Below are positions 1 through 8,735 of a DNA stretch of 44,417 nt, piece after piece (within the stretch, counting starts at the first letter, position 1; every line of letters starts with the position of its first letter). This DNA comes from Frankiales bacterium (GTDB lineage Bacteria > Actinomycetota > Actinomycetes > Mycobacteriales > SCTD01): contig JANXUE010000291.1 of NCBI GenBank assembly GCA_025352005.1, positions 1-44,417 of the forward strand. Direction: 5' to 3'. Position numbers and translations under genes: made by a program. The notes beneath the pieces were generated by a model that was given only the letters and a program-made list of their open reading frames with translations, searched no databases and was not told the DNA's origin.

Positions 1-14
1 CACCCAAGACCCGG

Positions 15-590
15 TCAGCCCGAGGGGATCGGACTTTCCGGCGGGAGCGTGGCGTCGTTGGCCTTCTCCTGCGCCGCCCGCTCCTGGCTCTCGGCCGCCT
101 CGTGCGCCGGGTCGAGGTTGCTGTGTCCACGCGGTCCGCCAGGTCCGCCAGGTCCGCCAGGTCCGCCAGGTCCGCCAGGTCCGCCAGGTCCGCCTCGACC
201 CTGCTCCGTGCCCGTGCCCGTGATAGCGAAGGCCTTGTCGAGGACGATGCGCAACCGCTGGCCCGCGTTGGTGGTGACGTGCGCCTCGAAGCCGGCGCCC
301 TCCACCTCGACCGCGTGGACGGTGGCTCCGGCGTACTTGGCCAACACCGCCGCCTTCACCTTGGCTGCGTCGGCCGCCGTGGCTGGTCTCCTCGGCCCGT
401 GCCCGCCCCAGTGACATTCGGCAGCCGCCGAAACCGCCGGACCGGTGGGGGACGCGGACGGGGTAGACGCAGCGTGGGCGGAGAGCGTGCCCACGAGCAC
501 GCCACCGGCGACAACGCCGGCCAGTCCCCAACCGACCGGATGGCGCCACGTGTGGAGGGGCGTGTTGCGGCTGGGTGTGTCGTTGCTCAT
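15..590 (-). CDS. Exported PepSY-like small protein with collagen-like GGP repeat tail
   Basis: ORF with ATG at 588-590 preceded by AAGGAGG on the minus strand; N-terminal hydrophobic signal/anchor (VGWGLAGVVAGGVLVGTLSAHA); central AAKVKAAVLAKYAGATVHAVEVEGAGFEAHV resembles PepSY-type domains; GGPGGPGGP run. Confidence 0.7.
   Translation of the reverse strand: MSNDTPSRNTPLHTWRHPVGWGLAGVVAGGVLVGTLSAHAASTPSASPTGPAVSAAAECHWGGHGPRRPATAADAAKVKAAVLAKYAGATVHAVEVEGAGFEAHVTTNAGQRLRIVLDKAFAITGTGTEQGRGGPGGPGGPGGPGGPGGPGGPRGHSNLDPAHEAAESQERAAQEKANDATLPPESPIPSG
133..195. repeat. 9-bp tandem repeat (ggtccgcca, 6 perfect copies plus 1 variant) encoding GGP repeats
   Basis: Read directly: units start at 133,142,151,160,169,178,187. 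Confidence 0.95.
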
Positions 591-629
591 GGGGGATCCT
601 CCTTGGGAGCCGGGGCATGCGCCCGGATG

Positions 630-680
630 GGACACTGTGTCCGCGTCAACCTGTGACGGGCCTGTGACGGCCCTGTGACG
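630..680 (-). promoter_or_regulatory. Putative regulator site: three CGTCACAG direct repeats at 11-bp spacing, next to TTGACG and palindrome GGACACAGTGTCC
   Basis: Plus strand ctgtgacg at 651-658, 662-669, 673-680; cgtcaa at 644-649 (minus TTGACG); ggacactgtgtcc at 630-642; all upstream of the minus-strand start at 590. Confidence 0.5.
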
Positions 681-731
681 TTTCCACCCGCGCCAGGGTG
701 TGCGCCGGCGTCGACCTGCCCCGTTCCCCGG

Positions 732-1982
732 TCAGCCCAGGACGACGACCGTGTAGCCGCCAAAGGGCGCCCCTCCCTGGCTGGCCGTGACCCGGTAGAC
801 GTGGGCACTACCCGGAGGCGGTGGGTCGTCGCCCGCGTGCAGGGTGACCGTGTTGCCGTCCCCGTCGACCGTGTGGGTCGCCGCGGCCGTGCCACCCCCC
901 ACCGCGATCCCGAGGTCCCCAGTCGGCGTAGCCGGCGCAGGGAAGACCCCGCGGCCGGTGCGCAGCTGCAGCCACGGCACGTTGGCAGGGTGCTCGCGTT
1001 GCACCGCGAGGGTCGCCGGCGCCCCGAACAGCGGACCCACCGCGAGGGTGAGCGGCGGGACGGGCAGGCCGACCCCAGCCCCTGCTCCTCCCCCTGAACC
1101 CAGGTCGACGACGTGCACGTTGCGCTGCCCGAGGTGCCGGTTGACCGACGCGTCCCATTCCGGGTTGGTCAGCAGGTCCTGGCAGTTGTCCCACGCCCGG
1201 ATCAGCAGGCACTCGTGCCCGCCGTTGACGAACGTCGGCACCCACGGTTCGGGGCACTTCACGACGTGGTGGGACCGACCGCTTCCCCGATGACCGAGGT
1301 GCGCCCTGCCCCGACCGATCAGCTGCGCGCTCGTCGGGTTGAAGCCCAGCGAGGGGTTGCACCAGTAGAACTCCACGACCACGTCGTGGGCTGCGGCCCG
1401 CCCGAAGTTCCAGATGTGCGCGTAGACCGTGTTGGGCTGCCCGGCCAGCGCGGTCTGGCCCAGGGCCGGCGGGATCGGCGGCGCCACCGACGGGTGGACG
1501 CCCGCCAGCAGGTAGACGTCCGGGCTCTCCCAGAACGCTCCGACCGCAGGTCGCGTGCCGTTGTCGCCTGCGTTGGCCCGCAGGAACAGAAACGGCAGCG
1601 GCAGGTCCTTGCGCGGCCCCGGCCAGCTGTTGCCCGGGTGCGTGCCCGTGATGTCGCCGACGGTCACCGGCGTGCCGTCGAGGTCGCCCCGGTCGTGGCC
1701 GGGGGTGCGGGTCGGCCGGCCCGGACGACCCCCTCCTGGACCGCCGGGCGGACCGTCCCCGTCGTGGTCGCCGGGTCCCGGCGTACCGCAGGTGCAGTGG
1801 CAGCTGCAGTGACCGCAGCCGCGGTGCTCCTCGTGCTCCGGATGTTCCTGGCGCTCCTCGCGGCCGACCCGCAGCACCTGCTTGATCGCCCCCTCGACAG
1901 CGTCCTCGACCGCGTCGACCGCACCGGCCGCCTTGCGGGCGAAGGCGCGGGCCGCACCCAGCAGGTTGTCGTCGTCGCTCAT
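732..1982 (-). CDS. Hypothetical protein: N-terminal helix, Cys/His-rich HRGCGHCSCHCTCG motif, CARDB-like beta-sandwich region
   Basis: Start MSDDDNLLGAARAFARKAAGAV overlaps the stop of the upstream gene (cat at 1980-1982, tca at 1979-1981); region NTVYAHIWNFGRAAAHDVVVEFYWCNPS resembles CARDB-type domains. Confidence 0.7.
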   Translation of the reverse strand: MSDDDNLLGAARAFARKAAGAVDAVEDAVEGAIKQVLRVGREERQEHPEHEEHRGCGHCSCHCTCGTPGPGDHDGDGPPGGPGGGRPGRPTRTPGHDRGDLDGTPVTVGDITGTHPGNSWPGPRKDLPLPFLFLRANAGDNGTRPAVGAFWESPDVYLLAGVHPSVAPPIPPALGQTALAGQPNTVYAHIWNFGRAAAHDVVVEFYWCNPSLGFNPTSAQLIGRGRAHLGHRGSGRSHHVVKCPEPWVPTFVNGGHECLLIRAWDNCQDLLTNPEWDASVNRHLGQRNVHVVDLGSGGGAGAGVGLPVPPLTLAVGPLFGAPATLAVQREHPANVPWLQLRTGRGVFPAPATPTGDLGIAVGGGTAAATHTVDGDGNTVTLHAGDDPPPPGSAHVYRVTASQGGAPFGGYTVVVLG

Positions 1983-4588
1983 CGCGGGCCCCGCGTCTTC
2001 CCGGTGGGGGGCTGCTTGTCGAGGTACTGCAGCTGCAGCTTCTGCTGCTGCGGCCGGCCGTTGGCATCGACGAGTGCACCGAGCCAGGGGCTCGCGCCGC
2101 CGTCGGTCGTCGCCCCCTCGGGGGGGATCACCGGCTGCGCGTAGGTCTGCCCACGGCCGTTGGTCGCGGTCTTGTTCGGGTCGCGGGTCCAGTCCCAGCA
2201 CAGGTAGCCGTAGCCGCGGTCGGCGTCGAGGTTGAAATCCACCGGGTACCCGTCCTTGGACAAGATCCGCCCGATCAGGTACGACGAGAAGGGGATCACG
2301 TCACCGAGCGGGTTGCCGACGCCGTCGCTGAGGATCAGGTGCTCGCGGTTGAGGGCGTCGGTGATCGCCGGGCTGTCGGCCGCCTCGTACTGCGGACGCT
2401 GCTGCGGGTCGCCGAGGTGACCGCCCGTGAGCAGTGACTCCGGTTGCGAGCCGGCCGGGTAGGGACCGGGCACCGTGAGGCCCTTGCTGTCTCCGAGCAG
2501 CCGGTCGACGCCGGCGCGGGTCGCCCCGCCGAGCCCCAGCCGGTCCATCTCTGCATCGACGTCCCACTGCTCGAGCGGGGTGTCGTAGAGCTTGCCGTCC
2601 GGACCGCGGCTCTTGGACGGGAAGGCCCACGGCCGGCGGAACTCGTTGGGCTTGTGGCCGTGGTCCTGCACCTCCCGCACCGGCAGGAACGGGAACGGCT
2701 GCTGCGGGTCGCGCAGGTCTCCCAGGCCGTCGGTGGCCAGGTCGAGGTTGCCGAGGATGTCGCTGGCGTCCCCGAGCGCCGCGACGAATGCCGCGTCGGT
2801 CGTCATCCCGAGGGTGATCAGCGCCAGGTCGATCTCGTTGGGTACGGCGAGCTCGCCGTCGCCGTACAGCCGTTCGCCGTGGGGGTAGACGAAGCCGGTG
2901 TGGGCGAGGATCTCGTGCGCTCCGGTGGCGATGTTCCAGCCGAGCATCGCGAGCTCGTGCAACGCCGCCCGCAGCGGGTAGGTGAAGGGGCTGGCGAGCG
3001 CCTTGACGATGTCCCCCGCCAGCTTCAACGCCGCTTCGGCCTCCTTCTTGATCCAGTCGACGAGGGCCTTGATGGCGTTGCACAGGTCCTCGACCGGGTC
3101 GCCGGTGGACGCGCCGGAGAAGTCCGGGGCGCTGGCCAGGTCGGTGAAGTCCGACGCGGGCGGCCAGGTGATGACCTGGGGGGTGCGCGGCTTCTTGAGG
3201 TCGAACCCGTCGGTGAAGGACAGCTTGTAGAAGCTGATCATGAAGCGGTAGCAGACCTTCACCTCCCAGGGCAGCGGGTAGCCGGGCGGGACGTCGAAGT
3301 CGGGGTCCGGGGCGATCATCGCGAACAGCTCACTCAGCGGGCGGTCGATCCCGATGCCGGCCTTGTCGATCAGGAACCGCACGCCATCCTCGGCGTCCGA
3401 CAGCCCCGCCTGGAACGGTCCGCCGCCCAGGTTGGCCGGCTCGAGGTGTCCCGTCTTCCCGTGGTAGGTCGCGATCATCGCGCGGACGATCCCGTCGGCC
3501 AGCCAGTCGGGCAGCTGCCCGTCGACGTCGACCTGCTTCTTGGCCTCGTCCGGGTCGTCGGACAGCGTCGTCGGCCGCGGCCAGCCCTGCGGGTGGGCGT
3601 CGTCGAGCGCAACGGAGAAGACCAGGGCGCTGCGGTCGATGTCGGGGAAGGTCTCGGTGGCCCCCATCGGGTCGGCGGGAAGCGAACCACCCGGCGCGCA
3701 GGCGCGGTAGTTGTGCGCGTCCATGTGGTTCTCGATCACGTGGTGGCGCTGGTAATGCGTACGGAACGGCCCGCCGCACTGCTCGTTGACGAACGAGTGC
3801 GCGACCACGTCGGTCCCGATGTGGCACACCCAACCGAGCGTGTAGGCCAGGAACTGGTCGTACTGCTCCTGGCTGCCACCGGCCTGCCGCTGGCGCTTGG
3901 CCTCGGCGAGCAGGTTCGCGGCCATCTGGCTGGTGTGCCGGTAGTGGAGCATGTCGCTCCAGACGAACGCCTGTTCGTCCCAGCCCTGACGCATCTTCAG
4001 GCTGAACCACGAGAACAGGTCCGCGTAGGTCAGCACCTCCATCTCAATCACCTGCAAAATCGCGTCGGCGAGGTTCTTCACCGCCGTGGCGAACTCCTCG
4101 ACCAGGCCTCCGGTCAGGTCGTCGAGGACGGTCACGACCTCGTCCACGAACTTCTTGACGGTCTTGTTGTAGACCTTGACGAACGCCTTCCACGCCTTCT
4201 GCAGACCGATCAGGATGCGGGCGATCTCGGCGAAGGTCCCGTTGACCTCGGCGAGCAGCAGGAGCAGCGGCTCGTAGTTGTCCTCCTTGGCCGCGTCCGC
4301 CCAGTAGTACGACGCCATCGCCAGCATCAAGATGTCGTCCTGGAACGGCGCCGCCGCCAGCGGTCCGCTCGAGTAGTCCTGGCAGAAGAAGAATAGGTCG
4401 GGGCCGACGGCGCCCAGCGCCGCGAACCGCTCCCAGTCCTTCATGACCTGCCCACACTGCTGCGGGGTCAGGCCGTCGGCGACGGTCTCGAGCAGACTGC
4501 CCGCCACGTCGAAGGTGCCGGTCGCCGGGTCGCTCAACAGGTCCGCGACGCGACGAGCCGTGTAGATGTGGGTGAAGTGCCCTGGCAT
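1979..4588 (-). CDS. Large zinc-dependent phospholipase C-like protein (869 aa, no evident signal peptide)
   Basis: MPGHFTHIYTARRVADLL start, GAVGPDLFFF, and CHIGTDVVAHSFVNEQCGGPFRTHYQRHHVIENHMDAHNYR His/Asp-rich motif typical of the Zn_dep_PLPC family. Confidence 0.75.
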   Translation of the reverse strand: MPGHFTHIYTARRVADLLSDPATGTFDVAGSLLETVADGLTPQQCGQVMKDWERFAALGAVGPDLFFFCQDYSSGPLAAAPFQDDILMLAMASYYWADAAKEDNYEPLLLLLAEVNGTFAEIARILIGLQKAWKAFVKVYNKTVKKFVDEVVTVLDDLTGGLVEEFATAVKNLADAILQVIEMEVLTYADLFSWFSLKMRQGWDEQAFVWSDMLHYRHTSQMAANLLAEAKRQRQAGGSQEQYDQFLAYTLGWVCHIGTDVVAHSFVNEQCGGPFRTHYQRHHVIENHMDAHNYRACAPGGSLPADPMGATETFPDIDRSALVFSVALDDAHPQGWPRPTTLSDDPDEAKKQVDVDGQLPDWLADGIVRAMIATYHGKTGHLEPANLGGGPFQAGLSDAEDGVRFLIDKAGIGIDRPLSELFAMIAPDPDFDVPPGYPLPWEVKVCYRFMISFYKLSFTDGFDLKKPRTPQVITWPPASDFTDLASAPDFSGASTGDPVEDLCNAIKALVDWIKKEAEAALKLAGDIVKALASPFTYPLRAALHELAMLGWNIATGAHEILAHTGFVYPHGERLYGDGELAVPNEIDLALITLGMTTDAAFVAALGDASDILGNLDLATDGLGDLRDPQQPFPFLPVREVQDHGHKPNEFRRPWAFPSKSRGPDGKLYDTPLEQWDVDAEMDRLGLGGATRAGVDRLLGDSKGLTVPGPYPAGSQPESLLTGGHLGDPQQRPQYEAADSPAITDALNREHLILSDGVGNPLGDVIPFSSYLIGRILSKDGYPVDFNLDADRGYGYLCWDWTRDPNKTATNGRGQTYAQPVIPPEGATTDGGASPWLGALVDANGRPQQQKLQLQYLDKQPPTGKTRGPR

Positions 4589-4782
4589 GAGATCCCCTGC
4601 ACTGCAGGCCGCGATGGCCGACTCAGGTTGGCGCGCAGGCCTACGGGACCTGCTGAGGTAGCGAGGTCCACCTCAGCCCGACGGCACCGGCCCGTCAACC
4701 AGAATGTCCGGTTCCGGACTCTTGGGCTGTGGGCCGGGCCGCGGGCCGGTCGACGCACCTGCCCTGACCTGCCCGAAAGGGG

Positions 4783-6972
4783 TCAGCTGACGCGCAGGTC
4801 CCGGGTGACGCTGGCGCCGGTGCTGTGCAGGCGCGAGGCGTAGATCAGGACCCTGTACCTGTTGATGGCAACGACCGTGGGGGTGATCACAAAAGTGAAC
4901 CGACCAGTACGGTCGACGACGGCGATGGCCCAGGTGTGCCAGCTTCCGTTGATGAGTCCCTGCCGGTAGACCCGCTCCCCCACCATGAGTGAGCCGACGG
5001 CGCCGGTGAGGACCACGCTGTGACCGACCCGCGTCGCAGTCGCGCTGAGGACGGCCGAAACGACCGGCCGGACGGTGAGCAGGGCCCTAGCACTTGACCC
5101 GGCGTAGCGAGCGGAGGCCACTACGGTCGCCGTGACGGTGCCGTCGACAACGGGCCGGAACACCGCAGTGGCCCTTCCGGTCGCATCGGTGACGACCCGC
5201 ACCGGTGCCGGTGCAGCGCCGGCTCGGGGGGTGAAGGCGACCAGGACGGGGACACCAGCAAGTGCGGTGATGCTCCCGGCACGCCGGACGTTCACGACGA
5301 TCGACGTGGGTCTGGTCGACAGCGCCACCTGCGGCAGCGTGACGCTGACGGCCGTTGGCGTGCTCACTACGAGACTGGTCCCGGTCGTCGTGATGGCGAG
5401 CTTCGCTGCCTGCCCGGTACCGAGGGCGCTACGGGCGGCAACGCTGAGCAGGTGCCGGCTCGCGACCGGCAGACCCGTGAGAGTCCAGGTCCGGGCGGTT
5501 GCGGACAGGGTGGCCTTGACGGTTCCGTCGACGGTGATGACGTACGCGGTCAAGGGTGAGCCGCCGGTCCCGACCGGCGGGAGCCAGCTCAGCGTCGCGC
5601 TGGTGGTCGTGACCTTCGCGGCCAGGGAGGTCGGCGCGGGAGGCGGTCCGACGGGTGCAGCAAGGGCTGTCCCCCCATTGGGCGAGGAGCCCCACCCGTT
5701 CGCGGCACTGACGGCATAGACATAGCGCGTCCCATCGACGACGGTGGCGTCGGTGTACGTCGAGGACGGGACGGTCACCGTCGCGATCGCTGCGGACCCA
5801 GGGAGGCAGGGGGCTGCGCAACGGTGCACCAGGTAACGCGTTGCCCCGTTGACGGCGCCCCAGGTGAGGGTCACGTGCCGGGAGACGCTGTTCACCGCGG
5901 GCCTGCCGGGGGCGGCCGGTAGTGCACCCGGGACGACCAGGCCGGAGGCCACCGAGGCGGTGGAGGTCCCGGCGGTGTTGGTGGCTGTCACGGTGAAGCT
6001 GTAGGCCTTGCCGGGGGTGAGGCCGGTGACCCGGCCCGTGTGGCTGGTCCCCGCGACGGTGGTCACGGCACCGCCGGGGCTGGCCGTCACCGAGAAGCGG
6101 CTCGGGACCTGACCGCCGTCGTCCGAGGGTTGCCAGGCAACGACGGCCGACCGCACCCCAGGCGCGGCGTGCACCGTGCGCGGCGCTGTCGGAGCCCTGA
6201 CGGTCCAGGCCGTGGCGGGTACGCCGTTGCCCAATGCGGTCATTTGCGCACCCGTGCCGGCGAAGCGAGACATGTCCGCGGCTCCACCCGGCACGCCGGG
6301 CACACTGCCGCTGGCGGTGTACTGCCAGAGGGTCCAGGCCTTCCAGCCGGCGAACGGCGTCGGCGACGTGGCCGTGGGGGAGGCGAGCCACAACGGGTAA
6401 CGGCCGAAAGCCGTCGTACCGGCCATCATGCTCGACCAGAAGTACGGGTAGCTGTAGACGATCGGGGTGCGGCCGGTCTGTGCCCGGACGGTTTCCAAGA
6501 AGAGCTGAGTCCAGGTGACCAGATCGGCCGGCGAGAGGCCGCCGGACATTTCCAGGTCCAAGATGGGCGGCATCGTGCCGGCGGTGCGGACATTGCCCAA
6601 CGTCGCGGCGAAGTACGTCGCCTGCGTCGTCGCGGTGGAGACAGGTAGCGCCGGACGCGCGAACGCGTAGGCACCGACGACGAGGTGCGCCGCGCGGGCA
6701 CGGGTGGCGTCGGCCGCGTAGTACGGGTTGGTGTAGCCGGAACCTTCGGTGGTCTTGATGATCGCGAAGCTGTTCCCGGCCGCACGCACCTTGACCCAGT
6801 CGATCGGCGCCCCGTTCGGGTGCTGCCAGCCCGACACGTCCGGGCCCACGACCGGCAGCGGCGCGGTCGCGGCGCCAGCGCTGGTCACGAAGGCGGCACT
6901 GGTCACGAAGGCGGACCCGGTCAACGCCAGGCAGGCGGTCAGGGCAGCAAACATGCGAACTGGGGGGCGCAC
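4783..6972 (-). CDS. Secreted GH25 family lysozyme/muramidase with fibronectin type III-like repeats
   Basis: Signal peptide; GPDVSGWQHPNGAPIDWVKVRAAGNSFAIIKTTEG...LDLEMSGGLSPADL GH25 signature; FnIII-like repeats (PSRFSVTASPGGAVTTVAGTSHTGRVTGLTPGKAYSFTVTATN). GTG start at 6970-6972 preceded by AGAGGT. Confidence 0.85.
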   Translation of the reverse strand: MRPPVRMFAALTACLALTGSAFVTSAAFVTSAGAATAPLPVVGPDVSGWQHPNGAPIDWVKVRAAGNSFAIIKTTEGSGYTNPYYAADATRARAAHLVVGAYAFARPALPVSTATTQATYFAATLGNVRTAGTMPPILDLEMSGGLSPADLVTWTQLFLETVRAQTGRTPIVYSYPYFWSSMMAGTTAFGRYPLWLASPTATSPTPFAGWKAWTLWQYTASGSVPGVPGGAADMSRFAGTGAQMTALGNGVPATAWTVRAPTAPRTVHAAPGVRSAVVAWQPSDDGGQVPSRFSVTASPGGAVTTVAGTSHTGRVTGLTPGKAYSFTVTATNTAGTSTASVASGLVVPGALPAAPGRPAVNSVSRHVTLTWGAVNGATRYLVHRCAAPCLPGSAAIATVTVPSSTYTDATVVDGTRYVYAVSAANGWGSSPNGGTALAAPVGPPPAPTSLAAKVTTTSATLSWLPPVGTGGSPLTAYVITVDGTVKATLSATARTWTLTGLPVASRHLLSVAARSALGTGQAAKLAITTTGTSLVVSTPTAVSVTLPQVALSTRPTSIVVNVRRAGSITALAGVPVLVAFTPRAGAAPAPVRVVTDATGRATAVFRPVVDGTVTATVVASARYAGSSARALLTVRPVVSAVLSATATRVGHSVVLTGAVGSLMVGERVYRQGLINGSWHTWAIAVVDRTGRFTFVITPTVVAINRYRVLIYASRLHSTGASVTRDLRVS

Positions 6973-7228
6973 GGCCTGACCTCTTTCACCTGAGCTCACG
7001 TCACAAAGGGACACCTCCGTCGTGTGACCCCACCGTTCGCATCGGCCCGATCCGGCCCGGTCTCAAGCCGAGGGACACCTTTGTCACCTGCCTGACCGCA
7101 TTGCTTCTCGGCAAAGCGCAGCGCTCGGCCGCACGTCGGCCGACCCCCGCCGGACGTACCGGGTGGTCCAACCCGACCGACGGAAAATGCGCTGAGCTGA
7201 GGACGCGACGTGTACTGACGCATTCGCC

Positions 7229-8644
7229 CTAGGGCTGCGTCGCAAACTCACCCAGGTAGAGGAACCCGTAGGCCTCGTCGCGGAAGGGGACGCCGGCCTG
7301 GGTCAGGGCGACGTCCCAGTCGCCCACGCACGACGGATCGGCCCCCTGCATGCCATGGTCCGCGGTGAGCAGGATGGTGGTGCTGTCGAGCAGTCCCCGC
7401 TCCACGAGCAGGTCGAGCCAGACGCCCAGGCGGGCGTCAGCGTCGCGGAGGCCGGCGCGGGCGATGTCGGAGCATGGGCCACCCGCGTGGTGGGCCGCGT
7501 CGGTGAGGGTCGTGTTCCACCACATCAGTGACGGGGGCTCCGATCGCCACAGGTCCAGGACCTGCACCAGCCCAACCGCATCGACCTGTGAGCCCCAGGC
7601 GTAGTCAGGGTTGTCGAGGAAGGACACCGTCGTGTGCGGGTCCTCCGCCGGGGCGGGCAGTGCGGCAAGCAGTCCGCCCGTACCCCCGTTGTCGCGGATC
7701 AGCGCGAACGTGCTGTAGTCCGCGCCGACGTCGACGGGGTCGTTGACGCACGCCGTCGACCCGGGAACCCGCTGGAACACCGTGGTCACCCCCGGACGCA
7801 GGTAGTCCATGGAGCGGTGCCAGGTGGCGCTCGAGTTGGGCACGATCTGCCTGCCGAGATCCCTGTCGTAGAAGGCATTGTTGACGATGCCGTGCCGTCC
7901 CGGGCCGACGCCGGTCAGCGCGCAGGTGTGGTTGACAAGGGTCACCGACGGGAACTCCGCGACCGCCCCACCCCGCAAGGCACAACCGCGCTCAAGCAAC
8001 CGGGCGACGTTCGGCAAAGCGCCGCTGGCCGCCAGGTGCAGCAGGTCCGCGCACTGCGCGCCGTCCCATAGCAACCCAACGACCGGTCCACCGGTGACGG
8101 CCACCAGGTCGACCGGCACGCCGTCCATGTCCTCCCAGGTGCCGCCCGCGAGGTGGGACAGCGTCGCCCCCACGTCCACGGTCCGCGCCACACGGTCAAG
8201 GACCCCGCGGGCACTGACGCCAGCTCCGGACAGCAGCAGCGGCGCACGGGACTGGACCGCGTTGAGCGAGCCGTGCTCGCCGAGGTGCCCGCCACGCTCC
8301 GGCCAGTGGTGCGCCCCGGTGTGGACCACCGCGAGGTCGGGCGCTCGTGGGTCACTGAACAACGAGTGCAACCGCTCTGCGGCAAACGGGTACGACGTGT
8401 CGGACAGCGGGTCCTGGTCGCTCACCGGGTCGACACCCGAGACCACCCTTGCCGGACCGTCGCCCGTCAGGACGCTGTGACCCGTGCTGCTCGCGACGTG
8501 GACGCCATCTGGCTCGAGCCACGCCACCAGGTCGACCACATGGGCGAGGTCCGGCCCCAGGAGCACCTCGAGCGCCCGGCCCCGGAGGTCGGCCACCGCG
8601 CCGTCGCTGACGTACGCGTCGTACGCGCGTGAGGGCAGGGGCAC
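7229..8644 (-). CDS. Alkaline phosphatase/type I phosphodiesterase superfamily protein
   Basis: GVPVDLVAVTGGPVVGLLWDGAQCADLLHLA...LTADHGMQG; metal-binding DHG motif and NHTCALTGVGPGRHGIVNNAFYD region. Confidence 0.75.
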   Translation of the reverse strand: MPLPSRAYDAYVSDGAVADLRGRALEVLLGPDLAHVVDLVAWLEPDGVHVASSTGHSVLTGDGPARVVSGVDPVSDQDPLSDTSYPFAAERLHSLFSDPRAPDLAVVHTGAHHWPERGGHLGEHGSLNAVQSRAPLLLSGAGVSARGVLDRVARTVDVGATLSHLAGGTWEDMDGVPVDLVAVTGGPVVGLLWDGAQCADLLHLAASGALPNVARLLERGCALRGGAVAEFPSVTLVNHTCALTGVGPGRHGIVNNAFYDRDLGRQIVPNSSATWHRSMDYLRPGVTTVFQRVPGSTACVNDPVDVGADYSTFALIRDNGGTGGLLAALPAPAEDPHTTVSFLDNPDYAWGSQVDAVGLVQVLDLWRSEPPSLMWWNTTLTDAAHHAGGPCSDIARAGLRDADARLGVWLDLLVERGLLDSTTILLTADHGMQGADPSCVGDWDVALTQAGVPFRDEAYGFLYLGEFATQP

Positions 8645-8665
8645 CGGTTGAGCCTACGGACAAGT

Positions 8666-8699
8666 CGACGCCCCGGCCCAAGGAGGAGCCGGGGCGTCG
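8666..8699 (-). terminator. Strong hairpin (12-bp stem) downstream of the whiB7-small ORF unit
   Basis: cgacgccccggc (8666-8677) / gccggggcgtcg (8688-8699), 10-nt loop; no clear U-tract. Confidence 0.65.
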
Positions 8700-8735
8700 C
8701 GGGTCGGGTCCGGTGAGCAGTCCTGACGGACGGCC

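Noticed and set aside
133-195. CRISPR-like short repeats
   Set aside because: Contiguous 9-mers without spacers, in frame inside a coding region; coding tandem repeat, not CRISPR.
2444-4396. 650-aa plus-strand ORF antisense to the PLC-like gene
   Set aside because: Shadow ORF: Arg/Val/Gly-rich composition, no domain, opposite strand of a gene with clear motifs; typical of high-GC DNA.
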